A DNA stretch of 64,000 nt, from assembly GCF_907164915.1 (NCBI RefSeq), contig NC_061868.1, positions 44,655,774-44,719,773 on the forward strand, in the 5' to 3' direction. A program made the position numbers and the translations under genes. Source of the stretch: Impatiens glandulifera (lineage: Eukaryota > Streptophyta > Magnoliopsida > Ericales > Balsaminaceae). The notes below the pieces were generated by a model. That model did no database searches and was not told where the DNA came from. It saw only the letters and a program-made list of their open reading frames with translations. This document shows positions 13,770 to 32,000 of this stretch, piece by piece (the stretch's first letter is position 1; every line of letters starts with the position of its first letter).

Positions 13770-15163
13770 ATTAGTCTTGCATTACCATATTTAATATTAA
13801 ACATTTATAAGTCACCTTAATGCTAATTGTGTGATGTTCTACAAGCCCATGAACAAGTACATGAGGAAAATATGAAATATTCAGACATGTACTTTGTTTT
13901 TAAAATATAGATATATATCCAAATGTATGAACATAATATTTTGATTAGTTCAAAAATTAGTTTACGTGTGTCATATATCAAAAGATTTTTCAAAGAATTA
14001 TATGTTGAAATATTAAAAAATATATTTTTTAAGGAATATTACAACATATTGAGGAAAAACATATATACTACATGGAAGATTCTTAAGACAATAAAAAATA
14101 TTTCAAAGAACATTTTCACGAATGCTTCAACATATGACTAATTAATACACACAGACCATAATTAATGTACATATTTTAATTAAGGGATTATCCAATGCAG
14201 TCTGCAGAAAAAGAGATAAAGCCAAAATGTTTGATTGTTTGACATCTTTAAGTTATTAAGTATTTAAGTTATATATAAGAGTAATGTTCCAATTTAGAAT
14301 TCTTAATTGAAATCGAATTCAAGACTTTTCATTTTTAGATAAGATCTTTACCGTTTAAGTTAATTAATTGCCATAATACATTATTGACTCATTCATTACG
14401 TATAACAAGTTTTAGAGAGTTTATTAATAAAACCGTGAACAATTAAAAAAAATCAATATGGGTTGGTTTTAGGTCTACGAGACACCTACATTCCAAAATG
14501 AAAAATCATAGACAACTCCATAAACGATAGTTTTAAGTTAAAGTCTGTGAATTGAAAATTTATTTTCAAAAGATCAAAAGAATGATTCTCATCAATGATC
14601 AACCTCAGTTTATACTACATATAGTAATCTATGCAAGTTGTTAAAATTGTTATTCATCTCCACATCAAATCTGTTTTTTAATGGAGAAGATTATGAGCTA
14701 AGCTAATGCTTTTTTTTTTCTTTGTTGAAACAGTCATTTTGAATAGAATATATTGAATTAATTTTGATTAAATCCTTAAGTGATTGGATCAGCCAAATTG
14801 AATATAATACTCTACAACAAGATATCCCATTTTTATTAATATGAAATCATACAAAAAACTGAAAAACAGACAAATTCTTCTACAAAATCGAACATTTTTA
14901 ATTGAACAAATGTAATGAATCTGAAACTTACTACAGAAAAATCAAGAAATTGTAGTAGGCTGATTAAATATGATATATTTTCTATTACAAGTGATGTACT
15001 GTATATGGAGATAAAAGTGATTTGTTACATAAATGTCAACTAAGACGAAGTCATTTTTTTTTATTTATATAAATATGCGAAAGAAGAAGACATAGAAAAT
15101 TCAATTTTAATAAAATAAAACCATATAGAAGACTGACAATTTCAAATAATCCCCCAACATGTC

Positions 15164-15170
15164 TATAAAA
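15164..15170 (+). promoter_or_regulatory. TATA box of subtilase 1
   Basis: TATAAAA lies 70 bp upstream of the ATG, in a block (CATGTCTATAAAA) that is conserved at the equivalent place before subtilase 2. This implies a short leader of a few tens of bases. Confidence 0.65.
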
Positions 15171-15233
15171 AGCTTATTGATATTGTCTGTGTAAGAAAAC
15201 ATTAAGCAAGCAAATTAAAGCAACAGCCAACTC

Positions 15234-18683
<3,450 letters not shown>

Positions 18684-20266
18684 TTCGTGACATTGGGATG
18701 GACATTTTCTAGTACTTCTAATGGTTTAAATAATGTATATCATCATTTGTATGATTTGGGTTTTATTGTGAATGTATTTGTATTGAATTGCAAATTATAA
18801 AATTAAAATGAATTTAGGTTAGGTTGTGATATTTAAAAAATTCTTGTGATTTATCTTCTTTATATATACCTAGCAACAAATTATCAATACTACATATCAT
18901 ATTAGCAAAACTCTATTATTGTTATTTTAATTTTGATTCCACGTATACACAGTTTAACTTAGGATTTTATTTTAGTGATAATTAAATTCAAAATTTTTAT
19001 CTTTACTTTTAATCATTTGTAACAAATAAAATATAAATTATTTTAATTGATAAATTAAATGATATAATACATAAATAATAATAATAATTAATTATTAATA
19101 TTTTAGATTTATTTTAAAAAATCTTGTCAAACATTGCTTACTTTTAAAGCGTCTTTTGGTTAATCATAGACTTGGTATTTTGATTAGTTTTACTTTTCAG
19201 TATATATTTAGTTAATAATAAAAAAAAATTGGGGTATAGAAGTCAACCATTTATACACTTGTATTAAACATGATTACTTTGAATAGTGCAAATAATCATA
19301 AAAGTGTTTGAAAATTGAGATTAATCAGAGGGACAATTAATTAGTTTGAAAATCTAGTTACAATAAGTTTTTGAATATTTTAGAAAGAGATGCTTGTTTG
19401 GATTATATATGTTGTACAATTTTTTTTTTATTGTTGTTTCATTATTGTTGCATCTCTAAATCCATATATCAGAAAATAAACTATTACAATTTTATACTTA
19501 AAATTCAGTAAGGCATTCTTTCAAAATATATTAAATTAAATGTACTATAGTTTCAATATATAAATCCATAAACATTAAGTCAAACTCGTATAAAAATATT
19601 CTTATTCGTTACAACATGACCCAACAATAAAAAAAAAAACAAATTAAAACAATAACTAATTAGAACAATAACAAATTAGAGCACTAAATTTGTTACTAAA
19701 TAGAAATAAATATTTATATAATAATTCAATTCATTTATAATAACTTTGCAAAACAAAATAATATATTTTTATCGTTTACTCGTAATGTTAGTTCAATTGT
19801 TTTGTCCTTTGTTCATAAACTCCAACGAAATTATGATATTCATTCTCACGTGTCAAATGAATCATTAATTTGTCATTTTCTCTAAACACAATGATTTAAC
19901 TATTTAACGTTTTCTCATAAATTTTAGTTGTTACTCTTTCAAGACAAATTATATTAATGTATTTTATAAAAATAATTTGCTTGATTTAATTGTTCATAAG
20001 GTGAGATTCACTTCTTTCTTTGTTAGTGAAATTAACTTGGTTAACCATTTTTTATAAAATAATGGAAAAAAATACAACAAATTAATTAAATTCATACTAG
20101 TTACCTCTCTTCCATCTTCAATAAGGCGATTCAAATACTCCTATAGTGAACTTAAGCCATCCAGGGTGTGCCGCCATGTTGATATATTCCTTCAAATTAT
20201 TCATATGACGAACGCGTACCACCATCGGATCGGGCTGGTATATAGAGGAAAAATCCAGGCTGAATC

Positions 20267-20414
20267 CAAAATATGTCGATAAAGTTTATACTATATATTT
20301 GTTCTTAATATATAACATTAATTCGTCTACTCTCAACTAGTATAGTTGTGATTAAAAGAATTAATACTATATATTAAGAACAAATATATAGCATAAATTA
20401 TATCGACGTATTTT
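20267..20414. repeat. Module hairpin, copy 1
   Basis: An inverted repeat of roughly 70-bp arms (AATATGTCGATAAAGTTTA... pairing with ...TATCGACGTATTTT) is centred on CAACTAGTATAGTTG. It is one of seven copies, one per downstream module. Confidence 0.65.
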
Positions 20415-23324
20415 AGACTAATCTGGATCTTTTCTCTACACTCTAGCCAACATTCGACATATAAAATATTTGAACTCTTAATTTCTTCAATTTTCTTACA
20501 AAGACTTTGAAAAAAGCAGAATGACTGGTAAATTTATTTATTTTTTAGTTGGCTAGCTTCAAATAAATAATAAATTTAGAATGGTTGAATAGAAAAAAAA
20601 AGATTGTATAAATAATTATGTCATTAATTAAAATTATTTTCTTCCTACTATATCATGATTAACGTTCAAATAAATAGCAAATTAGGTACAAATAAATGGC
20701 AAATTTAGATTGGTTGGAAATGGAAAAGAGATTACTTAAATAATTATATAATCACCCGGTCCATTTTTATTTTAATTCTATCTTTAGCCCAAAATATTGA
20801 ATCTACACCATCTAATTCACAGAGATTTATAGTAATTTATTATCTCTGCATCAAATTTAAGACAAAATATTCATTGTAATTAACACTTTTATAGATTGTC
20901 CTAAAGAGATTAGTTTGAATTTTAAAAATCCAAAATTGTGTAGAAAAGTTTTGAATTTTACACAAATTTTGAATTTTCAAAATTCAAATTAATAAATATA
21001 AGGGTTCAATTTAAATAAATATAAATAATTCAAAATTTTTTTAAAATTCAAAAAATTTCTAAATATATATAAATTTAAACTTGAATAACAAAAAAAAATA
21101 TTGTATTCTAATTATTAATTTATTAATTAAAGGTTCAACATTTCATACATAGATTAGCAATAATCCTAATATATATATTTAAAAGAATAATTCATAATTA
21201 TATGTCTACAATAATCTATTTAGTTATTAATAATTCATCGTTTAACGAAAAACATAAATCTATATTTATCAATATAAGGACCTATTAAATCTTCCATATA
21301 GTTTCAATCATTAAGTTCAAAAATATTCAAACAAAAATATCTAAATAAATATATATATATCCAAAACATTCTCACACATTCAAATAACAAATTAGAACAA
21401 TGACTACAATAAAGTGTGGCCTTAAACTTAATTATCAACTTACTTTGTTTAATTTTATAGGCCAAGGATATCATTATATTGGTTTGATTATCTAAAACAA
21501 TTCAACAAAATTCTTAAAACCACTAAAAAAAAATGCAGCTACATTGTTATATAATAATTTAATTAACTAGCTAGGTATTCAATATATAGAATTGCACAAT
21601 ATAGTAGGAACTCTTTCATGAACCTTCACTTTTATATAATATTTCTATTACTCTAAATAATGAACAACATGAATATCTAAATTATTATGTTTATTTCATT
21701 TACATTACTGCACAAAATAATCTATTAATGTTACTAAATAGTAATCATTTATTCATATAATAATTCAATTGACTTAAATTAACTTCAATTGTTTAAATTG
21801 AAATAATATTTATATAATATTTATTCATATATATATATATATATATATATAGTTTCTCCATAATTTAATAATTTTATTCTCAATTAGGTGTGATCTTTAC
21901 TAAAATTCGTCAATTTATTAATTTGCAACGATGCCTGCTGTTTGTTAACATATATGCTTTGTCCGCTATAAGTCAATTCGGAAATCAATACGTGGTTCCT
22001 TTTATATTTTCAACATCAGCGTTCTTTCTTATTTTTTTTCTCTAATTCAAAATATTTAATGTACACAATTTAATTCAATAAATTAATAGTAATTTATTAA
22101 TTTGAATCAGAATTTTTAAGAAAATATATTCATTATAATTAACCGTTTGTACCTTTTGTCCTAAGAGAAGGAATAATTTGAATTTAGAATTTCTCAAAAA
22201 ATTTGAATTTTCAAAATTCAAATTAATAAATCTGAGAATGTATTCATTTAAAATAGATAAATATAAACTTGTATAACAAAAACTATTTGTAATTTAATTA
22301 TTAATAAAAAGTTAAACCTTTCCTTGAATGAAATTTTGTTTTTTAATTAATAAATAGAAAAAAAAACAATTCAAGAGTTATAAGTATCAAAAGTTTTATT
22401 TACATATTAATATAATTCATTGTTTAATAACAACCCAACAAAAAATAATCTATTACATGTTTCTACTTAAAATTTAACAAGCATTATCTCGATCAAAATC
22501 TAAATGTACTATATAGTTTCAATATTTAAATCCATAAACATTAATTCAAACAAACCTATCCAAAACATTCTCATATATTACAGCATGACCCAACAATATA
22601 AAAAAAATTTAGAGCAATAACAAATTAGAGCACTAATTACTAATAACTAAATAGAAATACTTATTTATATATAATAATTAATTCAAATCCTTTATAATAA
22701 CTACATATGATTAAAATCAAAATAATATATTTGTGTCGTTGTCTCGTAATGTTACAATTCAATTGTTTTGTCGTTTATTCATAAACTCTAACGAGATTGT
22801 GATATTCATTATTACGTTTTAATTGATCAATTCATTAATTCATAATAATTATAAAGCATGTCAAATGAATCTTTAATGGATCGTTATCTTTATACACAAC
22901 AATTCAATTATTGGACGATTCCCACAAATTTTGGTTGTTTACTTTTTCAAGAAAAGTTAAAGTAAATGTATTTAAAAAAACAACTTGTCTTGGTTTAATT
23001 GTTCATGTTATGTTGTGAGAAACTTTTTTCATCATCAATGTAATTAACTTAGTTTAAAAGATTATTAAATTTTTTGTTTTTGATAACAATTTGAGAAAAA
23101 ACAACAAATTAATTAATTCATATTAGTTACCTTCTTTCTATACTTCAAAAACTTGATTTGAATTTGAAGGTTCAAATTCTTAAATAAGATTCAAATTCTT
23201 CGGTACAGCTTATGCCGGCTAGGATGTGCTGCGCGCCATGTTTATATGTTTCTTCAAATTCTTCTTATGACGAACGTATACCACCATCGGTTTGGTATAG
23301 AGAAGAAAGACCTAGGATAAATTC

Positions 23325-23471
23325 AAAATATGTCGATAGAGTTTACACTTAGTGTTTGTTCTTAATATACAATATTAATTCGTCTAATCTCAATTAATAT
23401 AGTTGTGATTAAAAGAATTAATATTATATATTAAGAATAAATACAAAGTGTGAACTCCATCGACGTATTTT
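23325..23471. repeat. Module hairpin, copy 2
   Basis: Same inverted repeat. The arms carry TGTCGATAGAGTTTACACT and its near-complement ending TCGACGTATTTT. The loop has drifted slightly (CAATTAATATAGTTGTG). Confidence 0.65.
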
Positions 23472-24364
23472 AAATTAATCATAGATCCCCTTTATATTTT
23501 AGTCAGCTTTGTATACGAAGAATTCAAACTCTTGAATTACTTCAATTTTCTTACAAAGACCGACAGAGATGGATGATTGATAAATTTATTCAATTATTTG
23601 ATTGATAGTTTCAAATAAATAGTAAATTTAGAATGGTTGAATAGAAAGAAAGAAAAAGGATTACATAAATAATTGTGTCATTAATTAAAATGATTTCCTT
23701 CCTAATCTATCTTGATCACATTCAAATAAATGGCAAATTTAATTTGGTTGGATATGGAAAAAAATCTACTTAAATAAATATATTGCTATTGATAATTGAT
23801 ATAATCACCAGGTCCAATTTTATTTTAATTCTTATCTCTAATCCAAAATATTTAATTTACACCATCAAATTCACATAGATTTATAGTAATTAATTAACAC
23901 TTTTCTAGATTGTCCTTGAAAGATTAGTTTGAATTTGCAAAATCAAAATTGTGTACAAATGTTGTGAATATTAAACAAATTTTGAATTTTAGAATAATTG
24001 AATAGAAAAAAGAATATTACCTGAATAATTATGTCATTAATTAATTAAAAATATTTTCTTCCTTCTATATCTTGATCACATTCAAATAAATAGCAAATAT
24101 TTGTTGGATGGATAAGGAAAATAGATTACAATCATCTTATTTATAGTAATTTATTAACTGATTAACACTTTTAGAGACTTTCCTTGAAAGATTAGTTTGA
24201 GTTGAAAATCTAAAATTGTGTAGAATTTTTTGAATTTTAAACAAATTTTGAATTTTCAAAATTTAAAATAAATATAAGTGTCCAATTTAAATAAATAAAT
24301 ATAAACTTGAATAACAAAAAATATATTAATAAAAGGTTCAACATTTTATATATAGATTAACAAT

Positions 24365-24373
24365 TATATATAT

Positions 24374-24446
<73 letters not shown>
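24365..24446. repeat. (TA)n microsatellite
   Basis: About 80 bp of nearly pure alternating TA with one AAA interruption. The equivalent position in unit 2 (about 42575) has a much shorter run, so the tract has expanded here. Confidence 0.9.
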
Positions 24447-24450
<4 letters not shown>

Positions 24451-26017
24451 GAATAATTTCATAATTTTAATCTATTTAGTTATTAATTAATCATACAACA
24501 TAAATCACAAATAATTAAATGAAATATGCATATTTTATGATTTACTCTTGACAGTATTATTTAAGTTAACTACTGATCATTTGTCTTTTTTTCTTGATAC
24601 AATAATTCAATTATTAATTTCTCGTTTTCTCTTGATAGAACAATTCAATTATTTGTCGTTTATTTCCTAAAAAATAAGTGTATTTTTATTAAATATTCAT
24701 GGAATGAGATGTATCAAATATCAAATTACATATGTTTAAATAAAACACTATAAACAAATAAAACAATAGAAATAAAAAATTAGATCATATGCAGAATTAA
24801 ATAGAAATAGAATTACAATGAAATTAATGTCAAAATTATTTATTGATCTTTTCATTTCAATTTGTTTATCAATAAAAATGTCAATTCTTCTTTATTTTGC
24901 TGAGGGACACCTTAACTAACTGATTTAACATTAGGTTTGAATTGTTTTTATTTAGACAAACATCTTTATAGTTTATAATTAATTTTATTATATATTTTTG
25001 TTAAGAATGAACATAACTGGTTTTATTATATTTTTATTAGGAAAACCTATTTAGATCGGTTTGCGATAGCAAATAGAATCTTGGCGTTCATTTAAAAAAA
25101 CGTATAATTAGTCTATTGAAAAATAAATGTTTCAATTTATTGTATTGAATTTAGGATTTGATATTAGACCAGAAAAGTATATATGGTTACAATCTTATTC
25201 AATATGAATATCTTTATAATTTGTGGGCTAATATATATTGATATGAATTATAATTTAATTTACCTTAGAATACAAATTTGACCAAGTTGTGACCTAACCT
25301 TGGCCATCTATATATTATTGATATTAATATATTTTAGTTATCATCATAAAAGCGCTCTTTACATTATTTTAACCATTATTATAAGCATTGTTTTCACTTT
25401 TCATATTGATTATTGACAATTAAATAATAATAAGTTATTATGGAATACTTTCATAAAAAGACCATTAGTCCATTATTATAAGAGTTTAAGAAGCCCATTG
25501 CTTCTCTTCCTTTTATTTTTATTCAGCCCATTAAAAAACAAGTCCAGTCCACTCTTTAGAGTATTCAGATCCTGTACCTAAAATGGTTGTAAAATTTAAA
25601 GAATATTTATTAAATAAAATTAACTATATAATCAATTTAAGAAATAATAAATAAATAACATTAAAAAATCTCATAATTATAAAATCAATTAGATTAGTTC
25701 ATATATTCAAATAAATTATTTTTGAGTTTATAACTTTATTTCTATCAAATCATAATATCAAAATAATTAAAAACGTGTAAAGTTTTAAGATCATAAAATT
25801 AGTATTGAAAAAATGTAACTAATTTAAAATTTTATTTAAATCAAATTTATTAATTATCCTTTTGCAAGATCATAAAATTGTTGATTAACTCAAAAATAAA
25901 AAATTGCATGCTAAAGTTAATTATGTGTGACTTGAAAAATGTAGACAAATTTTTTAAACCTTAGTATTTTCATTTATATTTTGAGATGAAGCTATTTTTT
26001 TTTTGGTAGAATATAAT

Positions 26018-26185
26018 ATAATATATCGGTAAGATATTATCACAATATAATAAATTGTGATAATATCAATATTATATTATATTATATTATTATATTAATT
26101 TTCTTATAAGTTTAATTATATAAAATATTATCATAAACAATATGATAAATTTTGATAATATCTTACAGATATATTATATTTTACA
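26018..26185. mobile_element. AT-rich MITE-like inverted repeat
   Basis: GTAAGATATTATCACAA near 26030 is matched in inverted orientation by GATAATATCTTACAGA near 26155, with outer TATAATATA-type extensions. The element is about 170 bp, non-coding, and absent from the compared place in unit 2. The class and target duplication are not resolved because the flanks are themselves TA-rich. Confidence 0.45.
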
Positions 26186-27542
26186 GAATATATAGACACT
26201 CTCTCAAATAGAATGATTCTTGTATTACCATATTTAATATTAAAATTTATAAGTCACCTTAATATGGATTTATAAATGGAGTACTAATTATGATGTTCTA
26301 AAAAGCCCATGAACAAGTACACGAGGAAAATATGAACTATTCAGACATGTACTTGGTTTTTAAAATATAGATATATATCCAAATGTATGAACATAATATT
26401 TTGATTAGTTCAAAAATTAGTTTACGTGTGTCACATATCAAAAGATTTTTCAAAGAATTATATGTTGAAATATTAAAAAATATATTTTTTAAGGAATATT
26501 ACAACATATTGAGGAAAAACATATATACTACATGGAAGATTCTTAAGACAATGAAAAATATTTCAAGGAGCATTCTTCACGAATGCTTCAACAGATAACT
26601 AATTAATACACAAAGTCCATAATTATTGTACATATTTTAATTAAGGGATTATCCAATGCAGAATAATAGATAAAGCCAAAATGTTTGATTGTTTGACCAT
26701 CTTTTTAAGTTATTAAGAGTAATGTTCAAATTTAGAATTCTTGAAATCGAATTCAAAATTTTTCATTTTTAGATAAGATCTTTATGGCTTAAGTTAATTA
26801 ATTGACTTGTTCATTACGTGTAACTTACACCAAGTTTTAGAGAGTTTATCAATAAAATCGTGAACAATTTTAAAAAAAAAAAATAATATGGGTCGGATTT
26901 AGGTCAACGTGACACCTACATTTCAAAATGAAAAATCATAGACAACTCCATAAATGATAGCTCTGTGAATTAAACATTTTTTTTTTTCAAAAAATCAAAA
27001 GAATGCTTCTCATCAATTATCAAACTCAGTTTATATATATTAATATATACTACATAGTAATCTATGCACATCAAATCATTTTTTTTAATGGAGATGACGA
27101 TGAATATAAGAAAAAAACAAATTATTATTTCTTTGTTATTGATTGAAACAGACATTTCGAATAGAGGATATTGAATTAATTTTGATTAATTCTTTAAGTG
27201 ATTGAATCAGCGAATTGAATACAATTAAATTAATAAATACTCTACAATAAGATACTGACAAATTCTTCTACAAAATATAACATTTTTAATTGAACAAATG
27301 TAAGGAATCTGAAACTTAGTAAAGAAAAATCAAGAAATTGTAATAGGCTAAACATTATATATTTTCTATTACAAGTGATATAGATGGAGATAAAAGTGAT
27401 TAATTAGTTACATAAATGTCAACTAAGACGAAGCCATTTATTTTTTAAAATATGCAAAGAAGAAGACTTGGTTGTGAAAATTCAATTTTAATAAAATAAA
27501 ACCATATAGAAAATTGAACATTTCAAATAATCCCCCCATGTC

Positions 27543-27549
27543 TATAAAA
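27543..27549 (+). promoter_or_regulatory. TATA box of subtilase 2
   Basis: TATAAAA lies 68 bp upstream of the ATG, at the same place as in copy 1. The promoter appears intact despite the broken gene. Confidence 0.6.
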
Positions 27550-27901
27550 ACCTTATAGATATTGGCTGTGTAAGAACATTAAGCAAGCAAATTAAAGCAA
27601 CAGCCAACTCATGAAGACAGCTTTAAGCCTATTATGCTACCTTCTTATTAGCATTACTGTTGAAGCAACTAATCAAATCCCTCAACAGGTTAGTAGTACT
27701 AATTTGCGAATAATTCCTCGGGCATGTTATGTCAAAACGTTACGCTTATTCAAATCTCAAACACAATTGTCTTATAAAATCTGCGCAGAAATATATTGTG
27801 TACTTGGGCGACCTTCCTAAAAATGGCGCATCGTTATTGTCGTTGCATACGAATTTGCTCCAAACAGCCCTTGGCAGGTTAATTATCTTATTTAGATTAT
27901 T

Positions 27902-27937
<36 letters not shown>

Positions 27938-28454
27938 GGTTTGGTTGGTTGACTTCACACAATTATTATATTTATGTTACTTGTAAATTGATGCAAAGTT
28001 TGTAGATAAATTAATTTCTTTTGCCATTTTTTCTTCTCTCTTATATTAAATATTAATTAATTATATGGTTCCACATTACAAATATTTTAAATATCATCAC
28101 TTAACCAAACCAATAGGGTTATTTTAATCTTTGAGAAACAACTTCTATTTCACAATAATTTTAATCTTTAAAATTTAGATGAATTTGATCTTCCTTTTGA
28201 ATATATGATTGCATGTATTAACAAAATGGGCATAATATAAATAGTTTATTTTTCTTAAATACAGATTATACATTCATCTGATTATAATAATTTTTTTTTT
28301 TTGGTTAGGGACAATGTGATGGATTTGATCATTCACAGTTATAAACGAAGTTTTAATGGATTTGTTGCGAAATTGACAAAAGAAGAAATGACAAGACTCT
28401 CCGGTTTTCATCTTAAATATATATATTTTTTCTTTTTTTTCTCCATTATCCTAA

Positions 28455-29004
<550 letters not shown>

Positions 29005-29006
29005 AG

Positions 29007-29018
29007 TGGTATCAGAGC
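29007..29018 (+). other. Primer-binding site (tRNA-Met type)
   Basis: TGGTATCAGAGC lies two bases after the 5' LTR. It is the standard complement of the initiator tRNA-Met 3' end used by plant copia elements to prime minus-strand cDNA. Confidence 0.92.
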
Positions 29019-29056
29019 TGTTAGGTTTATTTTGAAGAGTGCTTTTGTAGGTTGAG

Positions 29057-32000
29057 ATGGAAGGCAATAGCACAATGATCAGGTTGACAAACAATAACTG
29101 GCAGATTTGGAAATCCAAAATGGAGGACATCCTTTATTGTAAGGATCTGTATGAGCCAGTTGAAGGAGATAGTGCAAAGCCAAAAGAGATGGTTGAAGCT
29201 GATTGGATAAAACTGAACCGGAAAGCAGTCGGCACAATCAGACAATGGCTTGATGATAGTGTTTATCACCATGTAGCAAGTGAGAAAAGTGCTCATGAGC
29301 TATGGAAGAAGCTAGAGTCATTGTATGAGCAGAAAACCGCAGGCAACAAAGCGTTTCTGATCCGAAAGTTGGTAAATCTGAAATTCAGAGAAGGCACAGG
29401 TGTTGCTGAGCATTTAAACGAGTTCCAGAGTTTGATTAATCAATTATCAGTGATGGAGATGACCTTAGAAGATGAGTTACAAGCCTTATTGCTATTGGGA
29501 TCATTGCCTGACAGTTGGGAGACATTGGTTGTGACTGTTAGTAATGCAGCTCCGAATGGTGTGCTTACTATGAGTATAGTTACTAGCAGCTTGTTCAATG
29601 AGGAGACAAGAAGGAAGTCAACTAATACAAATAGTGCACAGGCCCTAGTCACAGAGAACAGGGGAAGAGCTGAACACCGACAACAATCAAGAGGTCATAG
29701 CAAGTCAAGAGGCAGATCAAAATCTAAGGGAAGAGAATGTTATCACTGTGGTAAAGAAGGTCACATGAAGAAAAATTGTAGAGCCTGGAAAAGACTACAG
29801 AATGAAGGCAAAAATCAGAAGAAAGATGATGAAAACAGAAATACCACAGCCACAGTAACTGCAGAGGATGTAGTTATTCTTTCTTGTGAAAATGAACAAT
29901 ATCTACATGTAGAAGATCACCAAGGAGTTGAGTGGATAGTTGATACAGGTGCTTGCTATCATGCTACACCGAATAAAGAGTTCTTCACCACGTACAAGGC
30001 TGGAGATCTTGGTACAGTGAAGATGGGTAATACTAGTCACTCAAGCATTGTGGGTATTGGTGACATTTATTTGCAGACAGAACAGGGGCATCGGTTAACA
30101 CTGAAAGATGTGCGGCATATTCCTGATTTACGTCTAAATTTGATATCAGGTGATGCATTGGACAAAGATGGATTCAAGCATTATCTTGGTGGTGGTGAAT
30201 GGAAACTCAGCAAAGGATCAATGATTGTAGCAAAAGGGAAGTCGTGGCATTCATTGTACAGAACACATGTGAAGGTACTCAAAGATGATCTGAATGCAGT
30301 ACAAGCTGAAAGCTCTCTAAATCTGTGGCATCAACGCCTTGGCCACATGAGTGAGAAAGGGCTGCGAATTCTGGTGAGGAAGCTGCACATCCCCTCAACC
30401 AAAGATGAGGTTCTGGATCTATGCGACTACTGCCCATTTGGTAAGCAACATCGAGTCTCTTTTAGTCAGACATCAGAAAGAAAACATAATGTGTTAGACT
30501 TGATTTATTCTGATGTGTGTGGTCCTTTTGAAGTGGAGTCATTGGGTGGCAATCGATATTTTTTAACATTTATTGATGATGCGTCTAGAAAGGTGTGGGT
30601 TTATTTTATGAGAACAAAAGACCAGGTATTCAATTACTTTCAAGAGTTCCATGTCATGGTAGAAAGAGAGACAGACAGTAAGCTGAAATGTCTTCGCTCT
30701 GATAACGGGGGAGAGTATACCTCCAAGGAATTTAAAACATATTGTACCAAATATGGTATTCGACATGAGAAGACAGTGCCTGGAACTCCGCAGCACAATG
30801 GTGTGGCTGAGAGAATGAATCGCACCATTGTAGAAAAGGTGAGATGCATGCTGAAGATGGCAAAGTTGCCAAAGCAGTTTTGGGGAGAAGCAGTTCGCAC
30901 AGCCTGCTATCTCATAAACAGGTCGCCATCTGTTCCTTTGAAATTCGAGATACCAGAAACAGTATGGTCTAAGAAGAATGTTTCATACTCACATCTAAGG
31001 GTGTTTGGATGCAAAGCATATGTGCATATTCCAAAGGAACAAAGATCCAAGTTGGATGATAAAGCAACTCCATGTATTTTCCTTGGATATGGAAATGAAG
31101 AATTTGGGTACAGGTTATGGGACTCAGAAAAGAAGAGAATTGTCAGGTGCAGAGATGTTGTGTTCTTTGAAGGTCAGACAGGGATAAGTCCAGAAATCAT
31201 TGAGAAGTCAGAGAGGGTTGATGAGTCCATAGAACTCATACCAATTCCTTCACATGTACAGTCAACAGTAACGGATGAAGATGAACAAAATGAAGAAGCC
31301 ACTGAGGAAACCTCTGACATGAATGGTAGTAATGATGATGAGACTGTTTATGGTGTTCCTGAGCAGGGGGAGCAACATCGTCAAGAGGAGCCAGAAGAGC
31401 CCCCATTAAGAAGGTCTGAGAGAGAGCACCAACCTTCTAAAAGATACCCTTCTTCAGAGTATATCCTGTTGACAGAAGAAGGAGAGCCAGAAAGTTTTCA
31501 GGAGGCACAAGCTCATAAAGACAAAGTTAAGTGGCATGATGCAATGAAAGACGAGATGAAGTCATTGCAAGAAAATGACACATATGAGCTTGTGGAGCTT
31601 CCTAAGGGCAGAAAGGCCTTGAGAAATAAATGGGTGTTCAAGCTAAAGAGAGATGAAAATGGAGAACTTATGAAGTACAAAGCCCGACTGGTCGTAAAGG
31701 GTTTTGGACAGAAACAGGGCATCGACTTTGGGGAAATTTTCTCACCAGTGGTAAAGATGACTTCCATTCGTGCAGTGTTAGGTCTAGTATCTGGCCTAGA
31801 TCTTGAACTTGAACAACTTGATGTAAAAACTGCATTCCTTCATGGTAACCTTGAAGAAGAGATCTATATGGTGCAACCAGAGGGATTTGAAGTGAAAGAA
31901 AAAGAAAACATGGTTTGCAAATTGAAGAAGAGTCTATATGGTTTGAAACAAGCCCCGAGACAGTGGTACAAGAAATTTGACTCCTTTATGATGAGTCATG

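Larger units (their letters stand above)
18684..26017. other. Gene-free repeated modules downstream of subtilase 1
   Basis: There is no supportable gene. Two related AT-rich modules (about 19.5-21.9 kb and 22.4-25.9 kb) share ordered blocks with 36.4-39.1, 40.4-43.6, 46.4-51.0, 51.6-53.2 and 56.5-58.7 kb. The blocks include AAATCCATAAACATTAA, a GTGCCGCCATGTTGATAT-like block, the hairpin described separately, and ATTATGTCATTAATTAA. A G/C-richer patch around 20150-20260 could be an old exon on the minus strand, but stops interrupt each frame when copies are compared. Confidence 0.6.

Noticed and set aside
13923..14141. 72-codon ORF conserved in units 1 and 2 (also 26383-26598)
   Set aside because: Conservation follows the segmental duplication. 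The third copy at 45947 has an in-frame stop, the peptide is Ile/Lys/Asn-rich and matches nothing I know.
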